DNA of 64,000 nucleotides from Nocardia transvalensis NBRC 15921. GTDB taxonomy: Bacteria; Actinomycetota; Actinomycetes; Mycobacteriales; Mycobacteriaceae. The translations under genes and the position numbers were made by a program. The notes beneath the pieces were generated by a model. The model was given only the letters and a program-made list of their open reading frames with translations. It was not told the DNA's origin and ran no database searches. This document shows positions 33,727 to 43,097 of the stretch, in pieces. Position 1 is the first letter of the stretch, and every line of letters begins with the position of its first letter. Location: NCBI RefSeq assembly GCF_000308875.1, contig NZ_BAGL01000044.1:1-64000 (forward strand). The letters run 5' to 3'.

Positions 33727-34199
33727 ATGACCACCACGACTGCCGGCCACATCGCCACCGTCGCACCGGCTTCGCTGACACCGGCCCGGCTCCACCCGCC
33801 AGCGGGCGCCACATCGCGCGCGACGCAGGGGAGCGGCTCGTCGGCGCGTCGCTGGAGCTCGGCGGCAAGAACGCCGTGATAGTGCTCGCCGACGCCGACA
33901 TCGAGAAGGCCGCCGCCGGAGCGGTCGCCGCATGCTTCCCCTCGGCCGGGCAGCTGTGCGTGTCCATCGAGCGGCTCTACGTCGCCGATGAGATCCACGA
34001 CGCGTTCGTGGCCGCGTTCGTCGAGCGCACCCGGGCCATGCGCCTGGGCGCTGCCTACGACTTCTCGGCGGACATGGGCTCTCTGACCACCCTCCCGCAG
34101 CTCGAGACGGTCAGCTCGCACGTCGACGACGCGGTGTCGAAAGGCGCGACGGTGCTGGCCGGCGGCAGCGCCCGGCCCGATCTCGGGCGTTCAAGAGGC
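33727..34199 (+). pseudogene. Aldehyde dehydrogenase remnant (both ends deleted)
   Basis: A start codon at 33727 opens a normal-looking N terminus (MTTTTAGHIATVAPASLTP), which breaks near 33803 into another frame reading GRHIARDAGERLVGASLELG, then IVLADADIEKA and SAGQLCVSIERLYVADEI. That is the middle of a succinate-semialdehyde-dehydrogenase-like enzyme, including the catalytic Glu and Cys. It stops matching near GGSARPDLG (about 34187), so roughly 200 residues before and after are missing. Its place in the operon suggests the pathway once made an aldehyde. Confidence 0.82.
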
Positions 34200-34282
34200 T
34201 GCGCACCCTGGGCGTCCGATGACCACGTGACACGACGGCCGACCACCTTGTCACCCGCCCCCGCAGGAAGGAAGATCAGTCA

Positions 34283-34993
34283 ATGACCAAGCGTGTCCTG
34301 CACGTCGTCACCAACGTCGGTCACTACGACGACCCGTCCCACGCCACCGGGCTGTGGCTGTCCGAGCTCACGCACGCCTGGCACGTGTTCGACGAGGCGG
34401 GCTTCGAGCAGACCCTGGTCAGCCCGGCAGGCGGCCCCGCGCCGCTCGAACCGCGGGCACTGAAGTTCCCCAACTACGACAAGACCGCCAAGGCCTGGCG
34501 CGCCGACCCCGCGAAGATGGAACTCCTCGCGACCACGAAGAGCCCCGAGGAGATCGATTCCGCCGACTTCGACGCCATCTACTTCACCGGCGGACACGCC
34601 GTGATGTACGACTTCCCCGACTCCGAGGGCCTGCAGCGCATCACCCGCGAGATCTACGAGCGCGGTGACGTCGTGTCCTCGGTCTGCCACGGCTACTGCG
34701 GGCTTCTCAACACCCGGCTCTCCGACGGCTCCTACCTCATCGCGGGCAAGCACATGACCGGCTTCGCCTGGCAGGAGGAGGTGCTCGCCCGCGTCGACAA
34801 GCTGGTGCCCTACAACGCCGAGCAGCGCGCGAAGGAGCGCGGCGCGCTCTACCAGAAGGCGAAGCTGCCGTTCGTGTCCTACACCGTCGTCGACGGAACC
34901 CTCGTCACCGGCCAGAACCCGGGTTCGGCCAAGGCCACGGCGCGAAAGATCGTCGAAGCCCTCGCGGGCAATACGTCGCAGGCTCGCCCCTGA
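34283..34993 (+). CDS. DJ-1/PfpI family protein (Hsp31-like type 1 amidotransferase domain)
   Basis: A 236-residue DJ-1 superfamily protein. The nucleophile Cys sits in the VCHGYCGLL elbow, IYFTGGHAVMYDFPD provides the preceding loop, and HMTGFAWQEEVL is typical of the Hsp31/glyoxalase III-like subgroup. Possible roles are glyoxalase III, deglycase or chaperone, which would fit detoxifying a reactive carbonyl from the neighbouring pathway. ATG with a ggaagga site upstream. End of the TetR-controlled unit. Confidence 0.85.
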   Translation: MTKRVLHVVTNVGHYDDPSHATGLWLSELTHAWHVFDEAGFEQTLVSPAGGPAPLEPRALKFPNYDKTAKAWRADPAKMELLATTKSPEEIDSADFDAIYFTGGHAVMYDFPDSEGLQRITREIYERGDVVSSVCHGYCGLLNTRLSDGSYLIAGKHMTGFAWQEEVLARVDKLVPYNAEQRAKERGALYQKAKLPFVSYTVVDGTLVTGQNPGSAKATARKIVEALAGNTSQARP

Positions 34994-35142
34994 GACACGG
35001 TTGTTCCGTGGGTCATCGACGGGGTGATCGAAGTCGTGGTGCTGTAACCGCGTGGCCCGCCCACAACCCGTGACCCCGGCAATGAGCGTTCACCGGTCCG
35101 GTGATGTGGCAATGCTGGGGTCGAGGCGGGAGGGCCTCGCCA

Positions 35143-35901
35143 TCAGGATGTGCGCGGCTGATCATCGGCGCCCGCCTGGAGCCGTGACGCCGCGCCCGCA
35201 TCCAGGAACCACGTGGTGGATTCGATGCCGATCGCACCCGCCGCGGGGACGTCGTCGGGGTCGGCACCGGCGATCGCGGCGGCGACCGCTTCGGCCTTCC
35301 CGGCTCCGGCCACGACCAGCGCGACATGGCGGGCGCGATGGACGGCCGGCAGGGCCAGCGTGACTCGGGCCGGTGGCGGTTTGGGGGAATTCGTCACCGC
35401 GACCACGAGGTTGTGCTGTTCGCGCACGGCATCGCTGTGCGGGAACAGGGAGTTCATGTGCCCTTCGGGGCCGATACCGAGCAGGTGCAGGTCGAATGCG
35501 CCGTGTTCGGCCAGGAACGACTGCACGAGGGATCGGTAAACGGCGGCGGCCGCTGCCGGATCGGGTGAGTCGTCGGAGGTGGCCATCGGGTGGACCCGGG
35601 CCGGATCGATCGGGACGTGGTCCAGCAGTGCCCGCCGGGCTTGCAGGTCGTTGCGGTCCGGGTCGCCCGCGGGCACGAATCTGTCGTCGCCCCAGAAGAT
35701 ATCGAGCTGCGACCAGTCGACGTCCGCGCTGTTCTCACGGACCGCCTCGAGCATGCCGATGCCGGTTCCGCCGCCGGTCAGCACGGCCGACGCGGAGCCG
35801 TGGGCGGCCTGTGCCCGGCCGATGCGAGCGGTGAACATCGCCGCTCCCGCGGCCAGCAGGGCGGCGGAATCCGGATAGACCTGTACCGAGCGCTCAGACA
35901 T
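35143..35901 (-). CDS. pgl: 6-phosphogluconolactonase-like sugar lactonase
   Basis: A 252-residue protein of the 6-phosphogluconolactonase family: VLTGGGTGIGMLEAV near residue 40, the FWGDDRFVPAGDPDRN signature near residue 68, and LHLLGIGPEGHMNSLFPHSD. It opens sugar lactones to the acid. Being 35 bp downstream of a glucose dehydrogenase-like gene, its substrate may be gluconolactone or the phosphorylated form. Fourth gene of an operon starting with a sugar transporter. This may be an extra copy beside the pentose phosphate cluster gene (inference). Confidence 0.86.
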   Translation of the reverse strand: MSERSVQVYPDSAALLAAGAAMFTARIGRAQAAHGSASAVLTGGGTGIGMLEAVRENSADVDWSQLDIFWGDDRFVPAGDPDRNDLQARRALLDHVPIDPARVHPMATSDDSPDPAAAAAVYRSLVQSFLAEHGAFDLHLLGIGPEGHMNSLFPHSDAVREQHNLVVAVTNSPKPPPARVTLALPAVHRARHVALVVAGAGKAEAVAAAIAGADPDDVPAAGAIGIESTTWFLDAGAASRLQAGADDQPRTS

Positions 35902-35936
35902 GACGCACCTTTCCGGAACTGTTCGGTGGGGGACGG

Positions 35937-36983
35937 CTATTGCCGCAGGTCGACGACGACCTTGATGTCGTCGGGGCCCTTGTGGACTGCCGTCGGGTAT
36001 TCGGCCATCGCCACCCGGCGGGTGATCATGCGTTCCAGCCAGCTGTGATCGGCCTGTGCCAGGGACGCGGCGGCCTGTTCGTAATGGCGGCGGGCGGCGT
36101 TGACGCTGCCGAAGACCACGGTGTTGTCGAGCACCATCAGTTTGTTGATCGCGTTGGTGTTCAGCGTGGTCGTGTCGGCGGCGCTGGCGATGCCGGTCAG
36201 GCACACGATGGCGTTGCGGGCGACCACCTCGCCGAGTTCGGTCACCAGCGGTCCGTGGCCGGTGGTCTCGACGACGATATCCGGGGTGAGGCCGATGTCC
36301 CGGACGTCACCGGTATGGAAGGTGGCACCCAGGTCCCGCAGCAACTCGACCTTCGGGCCGCCACCGTTGCGGTCCAGGACGTGCACGTCGAGGCCGCGCT
36401 GCGCGCCCATCAGTGCGGCGCACAGCCCGATCGGGCCGGCCCCGGTGACCAGGACTGCCGACGGTTCCCAGGGGAACCGTGCCCCGATCCGTTCGATCTG
36501 TTCCCAGGCTTTCGCCAGAATGGACGCGGGTTCCATCAGGACGCCGCAGTCGCCGAGCGCGGGGTCGAGCCGGATGGCGAACTCCGGTTCGGTGCGCCAG
36601 ATCTCGGCGCCGAATCCGTTGCGGGCCTTGATGCCTCGCTCGGTGTATTCGCCGTTGGCGCAGAAATCCCAGTCGCCGTGCGCACACGGCGCGCAGGGCA
36701 CCGGGTCGGGGTGGCGGACGATTCCCGCGACCAGGTCTCCCGGCCGCAGCCCGCTGTCGGCGGGGGCCTCGAGGACCTCGCCGAGCGATTCGTGCCCGAT
36801 CACGAGCCGATCGCCGCCGGGTGGCAGCCAGCCGTACCCGTTCTCCACGATGTCGACATCGGTGCCGCAGATGCCGAGCAGCCGGCCGCGCACCAGCACC
36901 GACCCTTCCGCCGGCGTGGGGTCGGGGAAGTCGCCGACCTGCAGCTGTTCCGGTTTACCGGGGACCGCGGTGATTGCTCGCAT
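35937..36983 (-). CDS. Zinc-type MDR dehydrogenase, glucose 1-dehydrogenase-like
   Basis: A 348-residue medium-chain dehydrogenase. Catalytic-zinc ligands are Cys39 (GICGTDVDI) and His64-Glu65 (GHESLGE). A CAPCAHGDWDFC segment resembles the structural-zinc lobe, and the coenzyme fold VLVTGAGPIGLCAALMG follows. The GGGPKVELLRDLGA segment and the C-terminal half are like archaeal/bacterial glucose 1-dehydrogenases. The neighbours (sugar porter, lactonase) support glucose or another aldose as substrate, but the specificity is inferred. Confidence 0.78.
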   Translation of the reverse strand: MRAITAVPGKPEQLQVGDFPDPTPAEGSVLVRGRLLGICGTDVDIVENGYGWLPPGGDRLVIGHESLGEVLEAPADSGLRPGDLVAGIVRHPDPVPCAPCAHGDWDFCANGEYTERGIKARNGFGAEIWRTEPEFAIRLDPALGDCGVLMEPASILAKAWEQIERIGARFPWEPSAVLVTGAGPIGLCAALMGAQRGLDVHVLDRNGGGPKVELLRDLGATFHTGDVRDIGLTPDIVVETTGHGPLVTELGEVVARNAIVCLTGIASAADTTTLNTNAINKLMVLDNTVVFGSVNAARRHYEQAAASLAQADHSWLERMITRRVAMAEYPTAVHKGPDDIKVVVDLRQ

Positions 36984-36997
36984 GAGAGTCCTTCCCG

Positions 36998-38116
36998 TCA
37001 GAGTGATGTGCGACCACTGGTGGTGCGGCGGGGGTAAACCCGGCGCATGTTGGGCACCGGAGCCACGCGGACCGCGGACGTCTCCCTTCGCAGGACCCGT
37101 TCGGCCTCATCGATCGAGACCCCCGCGAACACCAGGACGTCGAAGACCACCATCCGGATGGCCGACCAGCCGACATCCGAACCGGAGCGACCGACGACCT
37201 CGACGGTGTCGTCGGCCGCCCGCTGCCGCGCCGAGCCGCTGCCGGGCGCGACGGCGAGTGTCCCCAAAGCTGTTGCGAGCCTGTGGACTTCGGGTGCGAG
37301 AAGGCGCTGCTCCTCGGATCCGACGAATGCGGAAGTCCGGGTCAGCGACAGGCAGCTGTTGCCGAGCAGGTCGAGACGCCGTGCGGAGACGCACTCCCGC
37401 TCCACCGCTTCGCGCCCACGCCACCACCAGGGGGTGCGGGAGACGGCGGCGGCCGCGCTGTCGCGCGCGTGTCCGAGCCGGGTGAGCTCCTTGTATACCG
37501 AGCGCAGTGGGCTGTCGATCGACACGACCGGTGCGGTATGAGGCGCCGACATGGCCTGCGCGGTGAGTTGCAGGGCGCGTGCCAGGTCCGCCAGGATCGC
37601 GGACTCCGACCGGCGCAGCAGCGCCAGCGGGTGGGCGGGGAACAGGACCTGGCTCACCACGAGTGCTACCGCCGCGCCCAGCAGCGCGTCCTCGACCCGG
37701 GCGGTGCCGGCGAACTTGCCACTCGATACCGAGATGATCGCGCTGACCCCCGCCTGCGCCATGGTGAGCCTGTCGCCGCCGATCACCAGCCCGGCGACGA
37801 GGGCGAGCAGGACAGCGGTGCCCATCGCCCAGAAGCCGTGGCCGAACCACACCATCATCAGCTCGGCGACCAGCAGGCCCAGCACCACACCGATGACGAA
37901 GCGCACCGCATTGGTACCGCGCCCGCCGCGATCGGTGTTCAGCGCGATCAGAGTCGTGATCGGCGCGAACACCGGATTGTGGTGATGGATGAGGCCGGTG
38001 GCCAGCAACCATGAGACGGTCGCCGCGGCGGTCTGCTGCAGCGCCGGCCACAGGCCGTAGGTCAGACGCATTCGCGCAGCGGACAGCGCCGCACCGGCGC
38101 GATCCGCCGCGATCAT
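36998..38116 (-). CDS. FUSC family inner-membrane protein
   Basis: A 372-residue protein with six to seven hydrophobic helices in the first 150 residues (TVSWLLATGL, FVIGVVLGLLVAELMMVWF, AVLLALVAGLVIGG, DALLGAAVALVVSQVLF) and a long soluble helical domain. This is the aromatic-acid exporter/fusaric acid resistance-like pattern, as in YccS and AaeB. It may relieve acid stress when sugar acids are made (inference). Its ATG overlaps the stop of the sugar porter (atga at 38113-38116). Confidence 0.82.
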   Translation of the reverse strand: MIAADRAGAALSAARMRLTYGLWPALQQTAAATVSWLLATGLIHHHNPVFAPITTLIALNTDRGGRGTNAVRFVIGVVLGLLVAELMMVWFGHGFWAMGTAVLLALVAGLVIGGDRLTMAQAGVSAIISVSSGKFAGTARVEDALLGAAVALVVSQVLFPAHPLALLRRSESAILADLARALQLTAQAMSAPHTAPVVSIDSPLRSVYKELTRLGHARDSAAAAVSRTPWWWRGREAVERECVSARRLDLLGNSCLSLTRTSAFVGSEEQRLLAPEVHRLATALGTLAVAPGSGSARQRAADDTVEVVGRSGSDVGWSAIRMVVFDVLVFAGVSIDEAERVLRRETSAVRVAPVPNMRRVYPRRTTSGRTSL

Positions 38117-39573
38117 CCGTGCGCACCGATCCCGGGCCCGGCACCCAGCCGCGACCGCGGCGGCTGGTGGTGGAAACGGGCATCGAGTGCGGCCGCGATC
38201 TGACCGTCGGTGCGGTCCTTGGTCTCCGGTACGTACCGGGCCACGAACAACAGACCGAGCACGCAGATGACACCGAATATCAGGAAGGCCTGGCCCTGCC
38301 CGATCGCGACCGTCAGCGGCAGGAACGCCTGGCTCACCGCGAAGTTCGACAGCCAGTTGGTGGTCGTCGCGCTGCTGGAGCCGATGGCCCGAACCTGCGG
38401 CGGGAAGATCTCGCCGACCAGCACCCAGAACACCGGGCCCAGACCCGCGGCGAACGCGGCGATGTACAGGACCATGAACACCAGCGACAACACGGAATTC
38501 ATCTCGCCGATGAAGCTGATGCCGAGCAGTGTGACCGCGACCGCCATCCCGGCCAGCGAGCCGAGCAGCAGCTTGCGGCGGCCGAGCCGGTCGATCGTGG
38601 CCATCGCGATAACGGTCATGACCAGGTTGATGATGCCGATGTACACCGAGTAGTAGATCGAGTTCGATGCGGACAGGCCGGTACTTTCGATGATCGTCGG
38701 CGCGAAGTAGATGATCGTGTTGATACCCCCGAACTGCTGGATGACCGCCATGGCCAGCGCGACGATCAAGGCCGGGCGGACGGCAGGCGCGAGGAGCGCC
38801 TGTCGGCGGGAGCGGTGGTCGCGGGCGTTCTCCTGCTGCTGCTCGTGCAGCCGTTGCTCGTACCTGCCGATCAGGGCGTCGGCATGGGCGGCGTCGGTGA
38901 CCTTCAAGATCAGGCCGCGGGCCTGCTCGGACCGTCCGGCGCCGACCAGCCAGGCCGCCGACTCCGGCACGAACAGCAGCGTGCCGAAACAGAGGATCGT
39001 CGCCGGCACGAACCCGGCCGCGAACATCCACCGCCAGCTACCGCTACTCGCGAAGGCCAGGTCCACCAGGTAGGACACCAGAATGCCGACGGTGATCAGC
39101 AACTGGTTCATGCTCAGGATGCGACCGCGGATCTCCGCGGGGGATATCTCCGACAGATAGACGGGCACGGTCGCCGACGCCGCGCCGACCGCCAGGCCCA
39201 GCACGATCCGGGCGAGTAGCAGCACCCAGTAGTCCTGCGCGGAGATCGCGAGTGCCGTGCCCACGATGAAGATCGCGCCCTCCAGCGACAGCGCGCGTTT
39301 ACGGCCGACCGAGTCCGCGATGCTTCCCGCCGACATCGCACCGATCATGGCGCCGATCAGCAGGACGCTGACGATACTGCCCTGCTGTGCGGCGTTCAGG
39401 TCGAAATCGCGGGTGATGAACAGCAGCGCCCCGGACACCACGCCGGTATCGAACCCGAAGAGGAACCCGCCCACCGCGATGAGCGACGCCCAGACGATGA
39501 TTTTGCGTTTGCCCTCGTGACTGATCTGTTCGAGCGGACCTGCGGTGCCCCGGACCTGCGAGATAGCTGGCAT
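38113..39573 (-). CDS. MFS sugar porter (sugar/H+ symporter)
   Basis: A 486-residue transporter with 12 membrane helices and the sugar-porter signatures: GGFLFGFDTGVVSGAL in helix 1, DSVGRKRAL and DRLGRRKLL loops, VPVYLSEISPAEIRGR, PESAAWL, QQFGGINTIIYFAP in helix 7 and VPETKDR near the end. It imports a hexose or pentose with protons. First gene of the porter-FUSC-dehydrogenase-lactonase operon. ATG at 39573; a longer in-frame start upstream is less supported. Confidence 0.9.
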   Translation of the reverse strand: MPAISQVRGTAGPLEQISHEGKRKIIVWASLIAVGGFLFGFDTGVVSGALLFITRDFDLNAAQQGSIVSVLLIGAMIGAMSAGSIADSVGRKRALSLEGAIFIVGTALAISAQDYWVLLLARIVLGLAVGAASATVPVYLSEISPAEIRGRILSMNQLLITVGILVSYLVDLAFASSGSWRWMFAAGFVPATILCFGTLLFVPESAAWLVGAGRSEQARGLILKVTDAAHADALIGRYEQRLHEQQQENARDHRSRRQALLAPAVRPALIVALAMAVIQQFGGINTIIYFAPTIIESTGLSASNSIYYSVYIGIINLVMTVIAMATIDRLGRRKLLLGSLAGMAVAVTLLGISFIGEMNSVLSLVFMVLYIAAFAAGLGPVFWVLVGEIFPPQVRAIGSSSATTTNWLSNFAVSQAFLPLTVAIGQGQAFLIFGVICVLGLLFVARYVPETKDRTDGQIAAALDARFHHQPPRSRLGAGPGIGAHG

Positions 39574-39774
39574 GGTTCGATTCCCGTCGCGTCTCACACG
39601 CGGATATCGCGAGTAGTTCACCCGGCGTGTGCTCGTCATCAACTCCGGACCGTCGCAGCGGCACTTACCGGAGTGCCGTTGCCTGTCCAGCCATAGACAA
39701 TCACCACGAACCGTTCACCACGCCCAGTGCGGGGACGTCGGTGTTCAATCTCGAACTGGAGAATTCTAACCGGC

Positions 39775-39806
39775 GTCTCCGGCGCGGGACCGGGTGAACC
39801 GGAGAC
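39775..39806. promoter_or_regulatory. Inverted repeat upstream of the sugar porter operon
   Basis: gtctccgg and ccggagac form a perfect 8-bp inverted repeat with a 16-bp spacer in the spacer between the convergent/divergent edges of the porter operon and the S9 peptidase gene. It could be an operator or a hairpin. Confidence 0.4.
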
Positions 39807-39917
39807 ACTGTTATCAAGCCGATTCGATGTAGCCACATATTAGCCGTGGGCTCCAGGGGCTGGTGATCGGCGTTGCGTATCCACTTCGACACCGTCATCG
39901 GGCGCGTGATTTTCGGG

Positions 39918-41855
39918 TCAGTCCGTGCTCGGGGGTTCGGACCGGTCGGCGCTGCGGCCGCCGAGGTAGCGGGCGAAGTGCTGTTCGATCGCGCGGTACA
40001 GCATTATCCGGTTCTCCGGGTTCTCGAAGCCGTGGCCCTCGTCGTCGGCGACCAGGTATTCGACCGGGACACCGCGCTCGCGTAACCGGGCGACGATATT
40101 GTCGGATTCGGCGCGGACAACGCGGACGTCGTTGGCGCCCTGGGCGACCAGCAGCGGGGTGCGGATCTTGTCGACCATGGTGATCGGGGACCGGGCGAGC
40201 ATATCGGCTTCCTGCTCCGGGATTTCCGGGTCGCCGACGTAGCGGTACCAATTGTTGATACTGAGGGCCCGGGTGAACGGTGGCAGGGTGCGCAGGAAAT
40301 TGGCGAGATCGGAGACGCCGACGTAGTCGACAGCGGCGGCGAAGCGGTCGGGCGTGACGGTGACGCCGACGAGGGCGGCGTACCCGCCGTAGGAGCCGCC
40401 GTAGATGCCGAGGCGGTCGGGATCGGCGTAGCCGCGGTCCACGGCCCATTCGACGGCGTCGACCAGATCGTCGTGCATCGCACGGGCGAATTCACCGATC
40501 GCGGCCGTGGCATGGCGTTTCCCGTGGCCGAGCGAGCCGCGGAAATTCACCTGCAGTACCGCGTAGCCGCGGTTGGCGAGGAACTGCGCGTCCGGGCTGT
40601 ACCCCCAGGAGTCGTGGTGCCAGGGCCCGCCGTGCACCGCCAGCACCAGGGGAAGGTTCCGCGGTTCCACCCCGACCGGCAGGGTGAGGTAGCCGTGCAG
40701 GGGCAGCCCGTCGCGGGCCGGGAAACCGACGGGTTGCATGGGGGCCAGGGTATTCGGGTCGCGATCGGGGTAGGCACGGAAAAGCAGGCGGGCCTCGCCG
40801 GTGGTGTGGTCGTAGAACCAGGTGACACCGGGGTCGCGGTCGTGGACGAAGGTGGCGATCCAGCGCTGTCCCGAGTCGTCGCCGGACAAGGTGCCGAGCA
40901 CGCCGTCGGACAGTTTCTGCAACTGGGCATAGATTTCGGCGAATTGGGGGTCGAGGACTTCGATATGGGGTCGGTCGGCCACGAAGCGGGCGGCGAATAT
41001 TTCGCCGCTACGCCGATAGGTGTGGACCGGAGGCGGGAGCACGCCAGGCAGCATCATCCCACCGATATCCAGGTCGTGGCCGTCGACCGCGGCGACGACG
41101 GTTTCCGCCCCGGTCTCATGGTCTATGCGGACCAACCGCAGGTCGTCGCCGTCCTGGAAGGACCCGACCAGCAGTCCTTTCCCGTCAGCCGTGACCTGCT
41201 GGGGGTAGACACCCATCGGGTGTTCGGCGCCACCGAGCCGGCGCAGTGGCCGCTTCTCCCCGGTCGGGTCGATCGCGGAGATCTCGACGGTGCCGTCCGC
41301 GGCGAGCACGGTGTGGAAGACGGATTCACCGCGGCGGTCGAGCAGGACGGCGGCGGTCGGATCGTCCTGTTCGAGGTGCAGGGTCGTTTCGCCGGTGGCG
41401 ACGTCGATACGGAATGTGTCGAAGAACAGCGGGCGCCGGTTCATCGTCACCAGCACACTGCCGGGTACCGACGGCAGCGGTTCCGCGCCCAGCGCCCGCG
41501 AACCCGGGTCCAGCGGAGTGAGGTCGACGGCGGGCGCTGCGGGGTCGTCGAGGTCGACGCGGAAGAGGTGCCAGTCCTCGTTACCGTCGGTGTCCTGCAG
41601 GTAGAGCAGCCAGCGGGGGTCGTCGGTCCAGTAGTAGGTGGTGATCCCGCGTCGGGTGTCGTGGGTGACCGGGACGGCATCGTCATGGGTCTGGTCGACG
41701 CCGCGGACCCAGACGTTACGTCGGCCCCGGTGTGGGGCGAGGTAGGCGATGCGGGTGCCGTCGGGGGAGATCGAGGGGTTCGCGAACTGCGGGTCGGCGA
41801 AGAACCTTTCGATATCGATCAGCTCCGGCCGTTGGTCGGTCGGGTCTCCGGTCAT
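39918..41855 (-). CDS. S9 family prolyl oligopeptidase-like serine peptidase
   Basis: A 645-residue protein with an N-terminal beta-propeller (residues 1 to about 380, repeats such as ISPDGTRIAYLA) and a C-terminal alpha/beta-hydrolase domain. Catalytic Ser lies in YGGSYGGYAAL, Asp in AQGANDVRVV and His in DDEGHGFEN. Likely a cytoplasmic dipeptidyl- or acylaminoacyl-peptidase (no signal peptide is seen). The ATG at 41855 with ggag upstream is chosen over an in-frame start 54 bases earlier. Confidence 0.9.
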   Translation of the reverse strand: MTGDPTDQRPELIDIERFFADPQFANPSISPDGTRIAYLAPHRGRRNVWVRGVDQTHDDAVPVTHDTRRGITTYYWTDDPRWLLYLQDTDGNEDWHLFRVDLDDPAAPAVDLTPLDPGSRALGAEPLPSVPGSVLVTMNRRPLFFDTFRIDVATGETTLHLEQDDPTAAVLLDRRGESVFHTVLAADGTVEISAIDPTGEKRPLRRLGGAEHPMGVYPQQVTADGKGLLVGSFQDGDDLRLVRIDHETGAETVVAAVDGHDLDIGGMMLPGVLPPPVHTYRRSGEIFAARFVADRPHIEVLDPQFAEIYAQLQKLSDGVLGTLSGDDSGQRWIATFVHDRDPGVTWFYDHTTGEARLLFRAYPDRDPNTLAPMQPVGFPARDGLPLHGYLTLPVGVEPRNLPLVLAVHGGPWHHDSWGYSPDAQFLANRGYAVLQVNFRGSLGHGKRHATAAIGEFARAMHDDLVDAVEWAVDRGYADPDRLGIYGGSYGGYAALVGVTVTPDRFAAAVDYVGVSDLANFLRTLPPFTRALSINNWYRYVGDPEIPEQEADMLARSPITMVDKIRTPLLVAQGANDVRVVRAESDNIVARLRERGVPVEYLVADDEGHGFENPENRIMLYRAIEQHFARYLGGRSADRSEPPSTD

Positions 41856-41986
41856 GCTCGGTCTCCAGTTCGCTCGGTTCCTGCACTCGATTACGTATTG
41901 ATCGAACACTGTGCCGCAGCGGCATACTCAAGCCCGGGAGCCGGCCGCTACCCGGATGGCTTCGCGACCCGCGCGACGCGCCCGGG

Positions 41987-42955
41987 CTATTGCTCCGGCA
42001 GGAGGACGATTGCAGCTTCGGAGATGCGCGCTTCCAGGTCCCGGTGGGCCGAGGCCGTCTCGGACAGGGGGTAGGTCCGGATCGGGCGGTTTCGGAAAAC
42101 CCCGACATGCCAGGCGGCGAACAGGTCGCCCGCCGCGGTGAGCAGCGTGGCGCGGTCGGGCAGGTACTCGGCGGCCGGCGACTGCGTCGGGGTGATGCCC
42201 CTGCGCTTCAGGTCTGCGGTGTCCAGCTCCGGTGGCCCGGACGCCGTACCGAGAAGATCGAGGGTGGCGCCGTCGCGGAGAACGGACACAGCCTCGGCGA
42301 AGGTAGCGCGACCGACGGTGTCGTAGAACACGTCCACGCCGGCGCCGAGCTTGTCGATCGTCTTCTTCAGCTCGCCGGTACCGGCAACGACGACGTGCTG
42401 CAGGCCGAGCGCACGTGCGGCGGAAATACGCTGGGGCGATGAGACGAGCGCGACGACCGTCGCACCGAGATGCTCGGCCCACGGTGCGAGTACCGAGCCG
42501 ACCCCGCCGGTCGCCCCGCTGACCAGGACCACGCTGCCGGGCTCGACGCGGTACACCCGGTGCAGCCGCCCCCATGCGGTGAGCCCGTTGGCGAGCAGTG
42601 CGGCAGCTTCTCGCGCCGGGATATCCGCGGGAAGCGGGATCAGGTCCGCCGCGGCGATCAGGCGCTTCGCTGCGTAGGCACCGGGTGAGAAGTAGTAGCC
42701 GACGCAGTCGCCTGCGGCGACCAGCGACACCTCGGGACCGACCGCCTCGACGACACCGGCGCCTTCGCCGCCGAGCACGGCGGGCGGAGCGCGGAGCGGG
42801 AAGGCGCCGCTCCGGAAGTAGGTATCCACGAAGTTGACACCGATGGCCTCTTGACGCAGGAGCACCTCTCCCACACCGGGGCTGCGCACCGCTTCGGTCT
42901 CGTACACGAGCTGGTCAGGGCCACCATGCCGGTAGAGCCGCACCACACCACTCAC
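41987..42955 (-). CDS. NADPH:quinone reductase-like MDR oxidoreductase
   Basis: A 322-residue zinc-free medium-chain reductase: VRLYRHGGPDQLVYE start, GVNFVDTYFRSG, LGGEGAGVVEAVG, and the NADPH loop VLVSGATGGVGSVL near residue 150. Such enzymes reduce quinones or enones. The GTG at 42955 follows gaggag and gives the usual length; a longer frame with two ATGs is open but unlikely. It is in line with the downstream S9 gene but 131 bp away. Confidence 0.86.
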   Translation of the reverse strand: MSGVVRLYRHGGPDQLVYETEAVRSPGVGEVLLRQEAIGVNFVDTYFRSGAFPLRAPPAVLGGEGAGVVEAVGPEVSLVAAGDCVGYYFSPGAYAAKRLIAAADLIPLPADIPAREAAALLANGLTAWGRLHRVYRVEPGSVVLVSGATGGVGSVLAPWAEHLGATVVALVSSPQRISAARALGLQHVVVAGTGELKKTIDKLGAGVDVFYDTVGRATFAEAVSVLRDGATLDLLGTASGPPELDTADLKRRGITPTQSPAAEYLPDRATLLTAAGDLFAAWHVGVFRNRPIRTYPLSETASAHRDLEARISEAAIVLLPEQ

Positions 42956-43097
42956 AACCGCTCCTCTCGAAATTTGCCGTCCGCCGGACACAGACACAGA
43001 CATTTCCATCTCCTCGTTCGCGCCCCGAGCGGGGCACCGATCAATGCCCAGAAGTCGGGCGAGAACGCGTCGGCACCCAGCCCCATCTCGACAGGTT

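Noticed and set aside
39565..39595. tRNA T-loop-like string (ggttcgattccc) near the sugar porter start
   Set aside because: The flanking bases cannot form T-stem or acceptor stems and no anticodon arm is visible; same for a similar string near 21279.
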